Source: Hungatella hathewayi
Lineage (GTDB): Bacteria; Bacillota; Clostridia; Lachnospirales; Lachnospiraceae
Direction of reading: 5' to 3'
Assembly: GCA_025149285.1 (NCBI GenBank)
Contig: CP102274.1
Span: forward strand, 3,932,001 to 3,996,000
DNA: 64,000 nt
In this document: in pieces, positions 26,401-37,161 of the stretch
How the letters are laid out: every line of letters begins with the position of its first letter
Numbering within the stretch: position 1 is the first letter of the stretch
Position numbers and translations under genes: made by a program
Notes under the pieces: generated by a model
Told to the model about the DNA's origin: nothing
The model's database searches: none
Seen by the model: only the letters and a program-made list of their open reading frames with translations

Positions 26401-29400
26401 ATTCATAAGCCTACGCTTAATAGCTTAAGTTTTTTAAGCATCTCGACTTAGGTAATCCCCGTTTAGCACCATAATAACTATTTGGCTTGTTAGGTTGTCG
26501 GATACGACTTCCATCCTTTTATGCTTATTGCATATACGTCTCAGCCTATCTTTGCTTATGCTCCTGAGCAGCGGAACATAAGTGCTGAGATATGGCGAAT
26601 AATAATTACCTTACGCCATAGTCCCGACACAGACCGTTTGGACTATCGTTCAACCAGTATGGGCTTTATCCTCATACCTAACTTTTCATCTCCCCATTCA
26701 GTCGCAGCTTGGTAATTAGCTGACTTATGGCTTTACCGACGTGCTATTTTCCCTGATATTTGGTCTCCCTCACAGGTAAATCGGTTGATGATAGGACTAT
26801 AAGATACTATCCTAATACCTTGCCAAAGGTATATTTATTATGATGCCTTTACGGGCGCACGCTCAATGTCTGACGGTTTCCAGGGGCAGTCAATATGATG
26901 AGCCGCACAGAGCCGTTTCTGAATATTGGTTCCTGTCCCCATCATGGATGTACTGCCAATTAAAATCCTCTTTCTTCCTGACCGCATATCCGCAAAGAGT
27001 TCCTCTTTTTGCTTATCATTTTTTGCATCATGAATAAAGGCAATCTCATCACGGGGAATCCCCTTTTTGATAAGCTCGCCTTTTAGAAAATCATATACAT
27101 TAAACCCTTTTTTTCCGGTAGGTGTTCCTATATCGCTGAAAACAACCTGGGTCCCTTTAAAATCTTGTGAGGCAACATATTCCTGATAAATATTTTCTGC
27201 TGCCTGATAAAGTTTTCCATCTTCATCCACCTCTGCATCTGGGTCGATCAAACGGGGATCCGTACCCAACAATCGCGCTTCGTTGGTAATTTTCAGCATA
27301 TTGTCTTCTGAAGGATCTACGCTTCCGTTTCGAATTTGCTCTGCCCGTCGCACTAACTCCTGCATCATAATATCAACACTATCAGACGCTACACTTTCCA
27401 CGATCTTGTATTTTCCGCCCTTTAATTTCGGGACGTTTAGGTCTAGCATGGATGGAAGTTGAATGTCTGCCACTTCCCGGAACATGTTCATGAGTTCAGG
27501 TAAATTGCAGAATTTATTGAAACGGCTCCGCATCCGGTATCCGCCCTCCGGGGACATCTCGAGTGAAGTAGTCACTTCACCAAAGTTTGCGGCCCAGCTA
27601 TCAAAATGTTCAATCCCTTTTTCGCGTAATTTTTGGGATTGCAGATACAACTGCATTACATACATTTCGCACATTGTATTGGAGATTGGAGTCCCTGTTG
27701 CCAGGAATACGTTTCTTCCTCCTGTATGTTCCTGTATATACTGAATTTTCTGGAACATATCCATTGCCCGCTGGGAACCATTTGTTGCAATCCCCGCCAC
27801 ATTACGAATTTTTGTAAAAATAGACAAATTCTTAAAAACATGGGCTTCATCAACAAACAGAGCGTCAATCCCTAGCTGTTCGAAATCCAGCACATCATCT
27901 TTTTTCGCATCATTCCGTAACTCCAATATCTGGGCTTCCAGGTTTGCCCTCTGGCGCTCCATATCCTTTATTCCCCATTTTGCTCCCTGTTCCTCTTTCA
28001 ATTCAGATACCGCATTTGAAATACGGTCAACCTGCTCCTCCAGCATTGCAGCACGTCTGTCCGCAGATAAAGAGATTCGTTCAAACTGGCTGTGTCCTAA
28101 AATAACGGCATCATAATTATTTGCTGCTATTTTACAGGTTAATTTACGCCGATTCTCTTTTGTAAAATCTTCTTTTCTGGTAACAAGTAAATTTGCGCCT
28201 GGATACAAAGTAAGGAACTCGGACGCCATCTGTCCCACCAGATGATTAGGCACTACGATCATTGCCTTATTCATTAGTTTCAGCCGTTTCAGCTCCATAC
28301 AGATAGCTGCCATCTCATAGGTTTTTCCAGCCCCCACCGCATGAGCCAGAAGGGTGCTGCCATGGATTGCCCGCTCAATAACGTTACGCTGATGGGGACG
28401 CATCTTTTTTTCCGGATTCATACCGGGAAAGGTCAAGTAAGAGCCGTCATATACACGGAGCCTGTTATCATTGAAATTCTGATTGTAAAAATCAACATAT
28501 TTCTTTCTCCGATCAGGGTCTTTCCAGATCCATTCCTTAAAGGCTTCCTTTATCATAGTTGCCTTTTCTCTCGCCAGAGTTGTCTCTTTTTGGTTGACTA
28601 CATATTTCACGCTGTCGCCCGATTCAATTGCATCTTTCACGGTGATTATATTCTGGTTCAGAAGGGCTTCAATGATAGAGTATGCGTCGATCCGCTTCGT
28701 ACCGTATGTCTGTTTTGCGACCACGGAAGAATAATCTGCGGACTTGTTTGTAACCTTATACGACATAGTATACCGATTTAGTTGTACTTTGATTGCATAA
28801 GGTCCAGTTCTATATGACTCGGGCGTGTTTAACAGTTCATAAATAAAAGCCTCATAATCCTCCAGTTCAACCCAGGCAGTCCCCAGTTTCACGCTGATAT
28901 CAGCCGCACTTAAATCTTCTGGCTGCACAGCTTTCAAGGCTTCTACATTTGCAGAATATTGAGACTCACGCTGTGCATACATTTCCGCTGTTTTCAGTTT
29001 TTTCCGGACCGGACCGCTCAGATATTCACTCGCCGTCTCCCACCCCTGATTAGGATTCGTTTCATCAGCCTTAACAGGGTTCAGGAATATCTGCCCCTTT
29101 AGTTCGGCAAGGAGTTGTTCTCGGTCCACTGGATACAAACTTTGCATGTATGGAATGTGGACCTTCCCATATTCTGCTAAGCTTATTTGCAACGCGTCCA
29201 TGGCCGTGTCAGCCTTCTCGATATATGTCTGTGGCGCAATCGTCTGCTTATAAAATATATCTGATTTTTTTACATTTTTATTTTCATCTTCTGTTTCCAA
29301 ACTGCACAAAAGATAATAATCATTGTCTTCCCGAAATGCCAGTTTGTTTCCTCTGCTGGACAGATATCCGTATTCCTTCACATAGGCATCATAGATTTTA

Positions 29401-32400
29401 TTTAGTTGTGCCTGCCCTTCGGTTAGCTGTTCCTCGGTGCATCCCCGAGTCTGGATGTCTATCAGATATCTGACAGACTGCCGGATAGCATGCATTCCAA
29501 GGATCCGTTTTCTTTTTGTCTCATTGCCTTTCCATCTGACCATGGAATCATTATCCCGGTAATAGATCTCGCCCTCTATGACGGTATAAGTATTATTTGC
29601 CACCTCCAAAAGTGCCGGTATAGTATCAGGAAGTTCCTCTTTATTGTTTTCCACACCCTCTGTTTTCTTTTCTTCCGGAAGATAAGTGGCCGACAAAAAA
29701 GAAATAGCACGGTTCAGTTGTTCCTCAAAATCAAAATGTTCTTCATCTTCAACGATCAATTCTGTGTAATTAGAATTTGGTCCATAGGTATGTGTATCAA
29801 AGGCCATCTTTCCCAACATCATTTCAGGGTGTCTGCTAAAATACTCATTGACCGGAACACCATCATCTGTATAGGTTATATTCATCCAATCCTCTGATGT
29901 ATTAGCAGTCAACAGCCGTCCTTTTTTTTGGAGGAAAATGATATCTGACGTAACTTCGGCACCTGCGTCCTTTTTGAAGGCGATTCCCGGCAGACGCACC
30001 GCGCCAACAAAGTCTGCACGTTCCGCTATATATTTACGGATTATAGAATTAGCCTTATCCATAGTGAATTTTGTCGTCACTACTGCTATCATCCCCCCTG
30101 GACGGACCAGGTCTATGGATTTTGCCAGAAAATAATCATGTATCCGAAAACCATACTTTTTATATTCTGGGTCAAAAACCTTGTAAGCGCCAAATGGCAC
30201 ATTTCCCACAACGACATCAAACTTGTTTTTTTCAAACTTTGTTTTCTCGAAACCTTTCACCTGAATAGTTGCGTGAGGATGAAGCTGCTTTGCAATCCTT
30301 CCACTGATACTGTCCAGTTCAACTCCGTAAAGCTGTGAGTTTCTCATATCTTCTGGCAGTACGCTGTAAAAATTTCCGATTCCCATACTGGGTTCCAGGA
30401 TTGAGCCGCCCTCGAATCCGAATTGTTGCAGCGCCTTATAAATCACCTTTGCCACAACAGGCGGGGTATAAAAAGCAGAATTAACGCTTGCTCTTGCCTG
30501 CTCATATTCTTCTTCTGTCAGCAGCTCCTGCAATTCCTGGTATTCATTTGTCCAATTGGGGCTTTTGGGGTTGAACGCATTGGCAAGACCACCCCAGCCC
30601 ACATACCGGGCCAGGATAATCTGTTCTTCTGGTGTTGCCGGCCTGGATGATTGCTCCAGCTCCTTCAACAGTTGTATAGCTGCCACGTTGCTTTTGTACT
30701 TTGTTTTATCACCAGAAGGTATTTCCCAGGCATCAGGATAAAAAAAATCCGAAGCCTGGCTGACGCTTTGGTTTCGGTTTTGCATTTCCTTATATAATTG
30801 GTAACTTTCTTCCGGACACAGGGAAAAACCTTCCTTTACAGCCGCTTCGTATTCCCCAGGTGATAGATATTCTCCAGCATCAATCGCTTCCTGTATCACA
30901 CGCGCAGCCTCCTGCATCGTGAACCTTCCGTGTCCTTCCTTCTCACCATGCATTAGCTGAAAATCAACAGTCCCTTTTTCAATGGTATAATGGACTAACC
31001 CCTGGTCTGTATTTAGAACAGATTTTCCGTAATCTCTTTTGGACTGCAATTCCAAAAGTCTCAAAAGAAATTCTTGCTTATCTTTATCTCCTGCCTGTTT
31101 GAAAAAATTCTGAATCAATGGCTTTGAAGGAATCAATGTCATGGAATGCAGGGAAAAAGCTTTTGTAACATCATAAAAAACTGTCTCTAAAATATCACTT
31201 TTCTCATTGTCGGGTACTTCCTCTTTTTCCCCATCTGTATTCTCTTTCTCAATAGCAGCTTCTGAACTTAGATATGGTATTTCTACCGCCGGTTCCTCTC
31301 CTGCCTGCTCCAATAAATCCTGATATTGGACAGCCAACCTTTGGAACCAGGGGAATTCTATTAATTTTTCAACTGGCAGATCGTTTTTTGATTCCGGATA
31401 ATTATCCTGCTCAATGCTCCGTGCCAAAATGTCTCTGATTATGCTCCATGAATAGGCCAGTGTCTCTTTCCCGTCTATGGAACAGGACACATCCTGCTCG
31501 TGGAAAACCAGTGTTGCGGAGAAAGACCATTCTGCATCGGAGCCAAGCAACGCCAGAAAACTTTGCCGGACAAATTCCGTCTCCTGCTGTGGCAAAAGAT
31601 TTACGGTCATGACATCATAAATCATGTCAAAAATCACCTTGCCATCTGCAACTTCCACAAAATTTTCAACCGTATCGACCAATGGCTGCGGGATTTCCAT
31701 ATCCGTTTTTATTGGTTGATAATACTTCCCCCTGTCGATCAAATGGAGTATCTCTTCCGCTGCTACCTCAAACGGAAGATAACCGCTCAGATATTGTCCG
31801 TTCTCATGCCAATATAATTGGATTCCTGCCTCGTCCGTTTCATATCTAAATACATGCCCCGCCTCTGTTGAAATAGTGTCTCCAGCTTCATACATCTGGC
31901 ACAGGTATCTGGCACGATCTCTTAATCCCTCATTCAGTTCAAAGAAATGATAAATTTTCTGTCTCGCCATTGGCTCTGATGTTCCCGCCAAAAGCAGTTC
32001 TATGCGAAGTTCTTCGGATATTTCTGCCGGTATCGAAGAAAAAGAAGGAACTGCAACAGCAGTTCCTTCTTTAACATCACTATCATTTATATCAGTTATC
32101 TCGGTTTGCAGATAACCTCCTGAATCACGGTCTCCTGGGCTATCATTGCCGCCTCGTTCCGCAGTCTGGTCATTTCCATCGTATCCGATGGATTGATCTT
32201 CCGATCCGCCGCTTTCATTTTCACGTAGCTCTCCACGATCTGGTCGTGCAGATCCCACGCCTCTTCCTCTATCTGTTTCAACGTCTCCTGCAGCTTGCCT
32301 GTCCTCAACAGCAGGCTGTACCTGCTTTTGTCTTTTACTTTCAGGTATTCCTCCGCCAACTTCCCGTATCTGCCCAGAGACATAGACTCCGTCTCTTCCA

Positions 32401-33203
32401 TCATGCTCCCTGTTTCCAGCAACGGGTACAGTAACCCGTTCTTTTCTTTGTAGCTCAGTTCTACCATTTTGATTTCTCCTTTCATCTTCACGGATCTCTT
32501 TTGCGACTGCCGCAAATCTCCGCAGTGTTGTCTCTGCAATATCTGATATGAGGATCCCTATTTTTGATAAAATAATCTCTTCCTGGTAATCTGTTATTGC
32601 AGACAGACCTGTATCAAAAGTATCAATCCCACATCTCCGCAAGATCAGATATGTGGCGCTCTGCAAGATGAATTTTTCAACCGGTGATTCCCCATCGGTA
32701 TACGCTTCATCCCTGGTAAGAACTGCTATTTCATGAATCCTATCGTTTTCCTCTTTCATTATAGCACGCACATATGTTCTAGTAAAGTTTTTTATTGCAA
32801 TTCTAAAACTATTCTCTGTCTGATATTCCTCTGGAAATAGCTTATTAGCGAATGCAAGTGCATTCTCATCATTGATCTCCCAAATCCAGGGCATGGTTCT
32901 CCCACCGGTACTTTTGATGTCGTAGACATATTGAGCTCCTCCCAACATCTCGATTGGGAATGTTGCGATTCCAATCTCACCTCCCCGGACATAGCGCCTC
33001 GCTTTTTTCCAGTCCGCAAAGTCCAAAAGAATTTCCGCTTCTGGATATTGCTCATAGATGATACAGGTATTCAGGAAGTCATAACGATACAAGTTTCCCC
33101 TCGCTGCAAACTCCAGGAATTTCTTCCACTGCTCCCCATCACGAGAAATATCGAAAATTGCAATATCATACAGATCTGATACTTTCATGGTATGCTGGTC
33201 CAT
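23467..33203 (-). CDS. giant DNA methylase/SNF2-like helicase, ~2,412 aa after removal of a group II intron
   Basis: Exon 1 is 33203-26861 and exon 2 is 24362-23467. Joining them restores DIE-QREGRIIRQGN, the last helicase motif. In order: an ArdC-like N-terminal domain (QWKKFLEFAARGNLYRYDF), a hydrophilic linker (residues about 245-370) that overlaps tnpV, and a methyltransferase-like domain with EPSMGIGNF (~934) and NVPFG (~999). The SF2 helicase follows with GAGKTYE (~1624), DEAH (~1784), TGTPIS (~1838) and GSTSMMGTGTN, then a coiled-coil C-terminus. Start ATG 33203 follows the previous stop by 2 nt. Such proteins are hallmarks of Clostridia conjugative elements and may protect or remodel incoming DNA (inference). 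Confidence 0.85.
24363..26860 (-). mobile_element. group II intron, 2,498 nt
   Basis: The 5' end GTGCG (26860-26856) follows exon ...GACATTGAGC, and the 3' end CCTAC (24367-24363) precedes AGAGAGAAGGG. Removing it rejoins the host helicase frame exactly. Domain V is recognisable as a hairpin starting GAGCCGTATACAGCGAGAG and ending GTACGGTTC (about 24418-24455), followed by a domain VI hairpin. The 560 nt before the encoded protein form the ribozyme's domains I-IV. The intron is in the same orientation as the host gene, as needed for splicing. Confidence 0.93.
24471..26297 (-). CDS. ltrA: group II intron reverse transcriptase/maturase with HNH endonuclease, 608 aa
   Basis: Multifunctional intron-encoded protein. 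The reverse-transcriptase domain has MRPLGIPSFEDKLLQEVIRM, HGFRPNRSCHTAL, GDIKGFFDNINHD, GTPQGGIISPILANIYLDKF and the catalytic YADD (~residue 316). A maturase/thumb region follows, then a C-terminal HNH domain with CELCG (~554), EIHHVH and CRECHKKLH. All modules look intact, so the intron may still be mobile. Start is uncertain: GTG 26297 is 4 nt after AAAGGA, and an ATG lies four codons later. Confidence 0.95.
   Translation of the reverse strand: MRYIMRNPENVLISLTKHSNQKDYKYERLYRLLYNEELYLTAYQSIYSNDGSMTKGTDNQTVDGMSVERIRKIIVSLKDESYQPKPARRTYIPKKNGKMRPLGIPSFEDKLLQEVIRMILEAIYEGHFENTSHGFRPNRSCHTALNEIQRTFTGVKWFIEGDIKGFFDNINHDTLIGILRERINDERFLRLIRKFLNAGYIEKWTFHNTYSGTPQGGIISPILANIYLDKFDKYVNEYVQKFNKGKKRMRTKEYRKNEVELSKARTALKNANGDYERESAIALIRQLEKERVTIPQSDPMDNKYARLVYVRYADDWLCGVIGSKEDCKKIKEDFKNFLNEKLQLELSEEKTLITNAQKSAKFLSYEIRVRHSNLTKRDKTGKLVRNYMGRIVLEVSSDTIKKHLIDTGAMKLIYHNGKEIWKPKAIYRLKNCDDLEILDYYNSMIRGFYNYYCIANNSSIINSYKYIMEYSMYKTYGTKYRTSISKVIGKFRVGKDFAVKFRNSKGFEKMRVFYNEGFKRQKKVFQSNADLVPNTIKYFSSTKLIDRLKARECELCGKTNTPIEIHHVHRLKDLQGKTFWEALMIARNRKTIALCRECHKKLHCGQLN
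32096..32467 (-). CDS. tnpV: TnpV-like protein encoded inside the helicase gene in another frame, 123 aa
   Basis: Same strand as the giant helicase but a different frame. ATG 32467 is preceded by AAAGGAG at 8-nt spacing. The product MVELSYKEKNGLLYPLLETG continues SLGRYGKLAEEYLKVKDKSR, LLLRTGKLQETLKQIEEEAW and EMTRLRNEAAMIAQETVIQE. This is the pattern of TnpV (LxYxxxGDYYLPxL...IGRYGRMRxxYLKEH), a small transposon-encoded protein of uncertain function. The host protein here is only an R/G/E-rich linker (residues about 246-369), consistent with TnpV being the constrained frame. Confidence 0.75.
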   Translation of the reverse strand: MVELSYKEKNGLLYPLLETGSMMEETESMSLGRYGKLAEEYLKVKDKSRYSLLLRTGKLQETLKQIEEEAWDLHDQIVESYVKMKAADRKINPSDTMEMTRLRNEAAMIAQETVIQEVICKPR

Positions 33204-33207
33204 ATAT

Positions 33208-33729
33208 TCACCTGCTTTCCCCAGCAAATAGGCTCATCTGCTCTATTTTGGGTTCTATTCTCTCGGAGCTTCTTTCCACGATCAGTCTGCACTTTTTAAA
33301 GTCGGGCTTTTCGTAATATCTCCTCATAACAACAAAATCCTGTTTTTTAATTGCACCTTCTAACTCTTTTACATTTTTGAGTGCATTTATGACCTCAGCC
33401 ATCCTATCCATTTTAGGATTCAATTCCAGTCCACACAAAAACTGATAGTCCGCATCATCTCTGCACTGACGGAAGATATCTATAGCCGTCTGATAAATTT
33501 TCTCTGCCTTTACCATAAATGACTCCGGCAATTCTTCCGGTGTTTTCCGGTGATATATTTCTGGCAGCTCCCCGGTTTCCAGTATCTGCGTTTTATAAGC
33601 AATAATATGTTTTCTTAGAAGATTCATATCCACTCCATCTGAATAATATGGATCGCTGCCCCCACTATAAAGTTCATTGTCCCAGCGCTGGAAGGATTCT
33701 TCCAGTTCTTCTTTTAATGTTTTCTTCAT
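33208..33729 (-). CDS. hypothetical protein of the conjugative element, 173 aa
   Basis: A soluble, helix-rich, charged protein (LKEELEESFQRWDNELYSGG; DADYQFLCGLELNPKMDRMA). Its ATG overlaps the TGA of the preceding gene as ATGA, and its own stop lies 2 nt before the helicase start, so three genes are translated as a coupled set. No domain recognised. The tight link suggests it works with the helicase or the DpnD/PcfM-like protein. Confidence 0.75.
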   Translation of the reverse strand: MKKTLKEELEESFQRWDNELYSGGSDPYYSDGVDMNLLRKHIIAYKTQILETGELPEIYHRKTPEELPESFMVKAEKIYQTAIDIFRQCRDDADYQFLCGLELNPKMDRMAEVINALKNVKELEGAIKKQDFVVMRRYYEKPDFKKCRLIVERSSERIEPKIEQMSLFAGESR

Positions 33730-34286
33730 CTTCCTCCTATACTTTTCTGTTTTTCCAGATCCAGATGAATGCCCGCCATAGAGAAGGTTACTTCCTGCAT
33801 ATCTTCATAATCCATAACATATCCTTTTTTTGCATCTGAATAATTATCATGTGCATCTGATAAAGCCGATTCCATGCTCTCTGCCCGGACAGTTACTATT
33901 TTGCTAAGTCTTTCTGTAATACGGATATCATAATCCTGTACGCTTTTCGCCTCCTCCATATGACTCCCCTGATTCTCCCCTTCTCTGATTCCAAACCGTC
34001 TTCTGAATTCTGACAATAATGTATCCACACCCTCAAGTTTTTTCCTGGCCTTAATTTCAGGTATATAAAATTTGCCGTCATCGCATTTAAAAAAGGGGAT
34101 TTTTTCACCATCCTTTTCTATTCCTAACTCCAGTTTTCTGTATGTAATCCCTTCCTGCAGACTGTTTATGAATGTCTCCCTGGCCTCCCAAATCCCCATC
34201 AGGGCTTTGTAAAGCGCTACATGATATTCCTCTCCCGTCTTTACTTTTTCGATATAATAATAATTGTCCTCTGCATAGTCATCCAT
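33726..34286 (-). CDS. DpnD/PcfM-like protein, 186 aa
   Basis: The last 65 residues (YDIRITERLSKIVTVRAESM then ESALSDAHDNYSDAKKGYVM, DYEDM) follow the DpnD/PcfM domain pattern: I-x-E-x-L-x-R-x-V-x-V-x-A-x-S...A...Y....YVLD.EDM. The N-terminal 120 residues are unrecognised. DpnD/PcfM domains are frequent on conjugative plasmids but without defined function. Coupled by ATGA to the downstream gene. A short hairpin (34304-34328) precedes it. Confidence 0.7.
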   Translation of the reverse strand: MDDYAEDNYYYIEKVKTGEEYHVALYKALMGIWEARETFINSLQEGITYRKLELGIEKDGEKIPFFKCDDGKFYIPEIKARKKLEGVDTLLSEFRRRFGIREGENQGSHMEEAKSVQDYDIRITERLSKIVTVRAESMESALSDAHDNYSDAKKGYVMDYEDMQEVTFSMAGIHLDLEKQKSIGGR

Positions 34287-34367
34287 TAGTCTACTCCTTT
34301 CAAGAAGGCAGCCCTGTCAGCCGCCTTCCAGCATATTCCCTCATTTCTGTTCTACAATACGCATCTG

Positions 34368-36530
34368 CTATCGGCATGGTCTTCCGTATAGGCCAATATT
34401 GGATGGAACCAGCGGACGGTAAACCACCCCATATGCTGTGCCGCGTGCATCTACCTGCATACCGTTACCCACATAAATAGCAACATGTCCAATCGACATA
34501 AATTCATCGGCATTATCATCACGGGCGTGAAAAATCAAATCTCCTGGTCTTAACTCGTTTTCACTGACCTGCAACCCATTATCTACAATATACTGCCCCT
34601 GTGTCGAAGCAACAGAAGGAAGATTTACCCCGAACTGTGCATAACACCTTTGAACAAGGGAACTACAATCATAATATCCTTCTTCATATCGAAGATCCTG
34701 GCTATACTGGCACCCAACTTTCTCCTGCGCCAAAAGTGCTACCTGTTCGCCAATGCCACTTGCCGGCATACTGTGTAAAAATTCTTCACTCATAACCTCT
34801 CGCAGCAAATCCTCCTGGCTGGGTGTCAGTTTCCCTAATTCAATATAATCCTCATAGGAAAGGTTATACACATATAAAGATGTGTGTGTCACCTCCACAC
34901 TATTACTCCCATTGGAATCCGCAAGATACACTTCCATATCCTGGTGACCGAAATTTTGTGCTGTCTGATGGTCCCCAAAATACATATCAAAATCTACACC
35001 ATAGCGGTCAAAATCACCGGTGTCCTCCACCACATACTCTTTCCCATTTGCTATGATATGGGTTCCCATAGGCAACGTAGGGTTATAAGCATCTACTGCC
35101 AGCGTATGGTCTGCTTTCGGCATGGCTCCGCTCGCAGTGGGGCCGCCAGACCATTGACCACAACAAATTGAACAGTTACAGTATCCACTAAAGGTCATGA
35201 CTCCAAGGCTTTCACCCACCCGTACTGTATCTGTTGTTGTTTCCGAAGCAAAATGGTTCATTTCGTCAAAAATTTCTTTCAGCTTCTCCTTATTCTTATC
35301 ATTCATAACAGTGGAAAAATTTCCCTGTCCAGTCCCATATCGGACCATATAAACCATCATCACATCGGTAAAATTACTCCGTGCCACCCCATTCTGCATA
35401 TTTTTATAAGTCACCTCTTCATCGTTTTCCTCTTCCGCCTCCCTGATATCATCGTAAAATTCCTGATAGTATCCTGACAGAACACTTTGCACCGTGTCAC
35501 CTCCCAGCAATGGGGGCAGGAAAAGTGCCAGAGGGGTATTATACAGGATTACAATGATCAAAATAAACGGCAGGGCCACAGTGACCAGTCCTCCCAGCAA
35601 CGGCCCCAATAGCCCAAGAAGATATAAAAAAAGCTGCTTGACAACCAGTCCAACTTTTATGGTTGCGATATCTTTTACCGTTTTAGCAAAACTGTCCTTT
35701 TGCTGTTCGTCCGTAAGTTTATTCACCATATAGGCAAACATACGCCTGCGAACCGCTTTTTTCATTCCAGTATTCTCTGTATCTTTCTTTACTCTTTTCT
35801 TATTCCCTTCACCCTTAGAGGATATCTTCTCGTCTTTTTTTCTCGTTTTCAGTGGGTCCTCTTCTTTTCCAAAACCGCCCATTGTCTCCTGTCGGTTTCC
35901 TCCAATCTCCGATTGTGTTTCCGGAGTCCCCAAGGGTGATTTTTCACGGGAAAATATGACATTATCTTTAAAGCCATACTCATGATTTTTGCGTCGGACC
36001 TCGGGACCAGACTTCCTTGAAAAATGAAATTTCTCGTCGTTCCTGGCTTTCTGTTTTTGCTGTTCCTTAATATACTTCTCTTTTTGCCGTTTTTTCTGCC
36101 CATCCTCCCCCTGCGGTGCACCCTCCGGTCCCTTCTTATTCGATTCTTTCTTCGGATTGCTATGGACAGTCTGCTCAGACTGCATTTTTGTTCGCCCGGC
36201 TTTACCAGCCGTATTTTCATATCCCGGTGTATCATCTTCTCTACGTTTTGTCCGTTCCCCAAGCCCTGACGCAGAATTCACCGCCAGGAACACACGATTA
36301 TTATCTTTCTGTTCCTGTGGTTCTGAAAATTCTGTGGTCTTCATATGGATTTTTCTATCCAGTCTGGGCGGTTCATCTCCTGAAACACCTGATTTCTGTT
36401 TCGGCACCCCAGGACCGGAATCAGACTTTTTATTCCCAAGATAATTATGGTTTTGCAATTTTACTTCTGCGTCTGTTTTTAGCTTTATCTGCGTTTCCTT
36501 TTTGGTCTTAAATCTGCTGTCAGTGATCAA
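34368..36530 (-). CDS. conjugation cell-wall hydrolase: 3D domain plus NlpC/P60, 720 aa
   Basis: VirB1/CwlT-type enzyme that opens peptidoglycan for the conjugation channel. Layout: a long basic disordered N-terminus (1 to ~290), one membrane segment (~297-330, LLGLLGPLLGGLVTVALPFI), then a 3D (lytic transglycosylase-like) domain near 450-540 with SGYCNCSICCGQW and the Asp motif VVEDTGDFD. The C-terminal NlpC/P60 peptidase has Cys in YYDCSSLVQ (~620) and His in SIGHVAIYVG. Translation likely starts at TTG 36530, 4 nt after AGGAGGGA. Confidence 0.88.
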   Translation of the reverse strand: MITDSRFKTKKETQIKLKTDAEVKLQNHNYLGNKKSDSGPGVPKQKSGVSGDEPPRLDRKIHMKTTEFSEPQEQKDNNRVFLAVNSASGLGERTKRREDDTPGYENTAGKAGRTKMQSEQTVHSNPKKESNKKGPEGAPQGEDGQKKRQKEKYIKEQQKQKARNDEKFHFSRKSGPEVRRKNHEYGFKDNVIFSREKSPLGTPETQSEIGGNRQETMGGFGKEEDPLKTRKKDEKISSKGEGNKKRVKKDTENTGMKKAVRRRMFAYMVNKLTDEQQKDSFAKTVKDIATIKVGLVVKQLFLYLLGLLGPLLGGLVTVALPFILIIVILYNTPLALFLPPLLGGDTVQSVLSGYYQEFYDDIREAEEENDEEVTYKNMQNGVARSNFTDVMMVYMVRYGTGQGNFSTVMNDKNKEKLKEIFDEMNHFASETTTDTVRVGESLGVMTFSGYCNCSICCGQWSGGPTASGAMPKADHTLAVDAYNPTLPMGTHIIANGKEYVVEDTGDFDRYGVDFDMYFGDHQTAQNFGHQDMEVYLADSNGSNSVEVTHTSLYVYNLSYEDYIELGKLTPSQEDLLREVMSEEFLHSMPASGIGEQVALLAQEKVGCQYSQDLRYEEGYYDCSSLVQRCYAQFGVNLPSVASTQGQYIVDNGLQVSENELRPGDLIFHARDDNADEFMSIGHVAIYVGNGMQVDARGTAYGVVYRPLVPSNIGLYGRPCR

Positions 36531-36549
36531 TATCCCTCCTTTCAGCCCT

Positions 36550-37047
36550 TCAAATTTGAATCACCTGATAATATAAGCTTTTAAAGTGAAAACCTTTTTC
36601 GCCTTTCAGCTCCGCGCAGCCAAGGCCAAATGGAAGTTCCTGCTGTGGCCCATACTTCTCAGCCAGCAATTGGTATGCCTCGTCCACAGGCAGATCCAGT
36701 TCCAGGTAATCCGTCTCATCAAACATATAGTTTTCAGCAAGTAGGATTTCAGCGAAAGTCCCCTTATCAATTAGTTCACTGATATCCTCCGGACACAACA
36801 AAGCCCCAAATTGTTCATATACTTCGTCTCTAAGTTTCCGAAAATGATAAGATTCCCTGTCATCCAGTATCATGTACTCCCTCTCAAACAGGACGGCAAT
36901 TCCATCTGGAAATAAGGCAGCCTCCACGTTCATATTCCGACAGGCTTCCCGTGCCTCTCCCTCAGAGGGATATTTGTAATCTTTTGGTATTTCAATTTCC
37001 ACTTCCCATTCATTCAGTTGGAATCCAAAAGTGAATACAAATCTCAT
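36550..37047 (-). CDS. hypothetical protein, 165 aa
   Basis: Start ATG 37047 (MRFVFTFGFQLNEWEVEIEI) follows AAAGGTGG. It is acidic with mixed alpha/beta composition and no membrane segments. The C-terminus KGEKGFHFKSLYYQVIQI repeats the aromatic style of the N-terminus. It directly precedes the cell-wall hydrolase gene by 19 nt. I do not recognise a family. Confidence 0.7.
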   Translation of the reverse strand: MRFVFTFGFQLNEWEVEIEIPKDYKYPSEGEAREACRNMNVEAALFPDGIAVLFEREYMILDDRESYHFRKLRDEVYEQFGALLCPEDISELIDKGTFAEILLAENYMFDETDYLELDLPVDEAYQLLAEKYGPQQELPFGLGCAELKGEKGFHFKSLYYQVIQI

Positions 37048-37106
37048 ATATCCAACCACCTTTCAAATAAAAAAAGGCCACGAATATCCGCAGCCTTTTC
37101 TCCACG

Positions 37107-37140
37107 AAAAAAAGCAGTTGCTTCTGCTAACTGCTTTTTC
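37107..37140 (-). terminator. terminator after the MNT-HEPN pair
   Basis: On the minus strand AGCAGTT (37135-37129) and AACTGCT (37119-37113) form a stem followed by at least six T. It lies just after the HEPN stop codon and insulates the toxin-antitoxin-like pair from the following gene. Confidence 0.75.
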
Positions 37141-37161
37141 CCTGTTACATATTATTAATTT

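Noticed and set aside
26298..26860. Small ORFs in the 5' part of the intron
   Set aside because: This stretch is the structured ribozyme RNA; the ORFs lack ribosome sites and family likeness.
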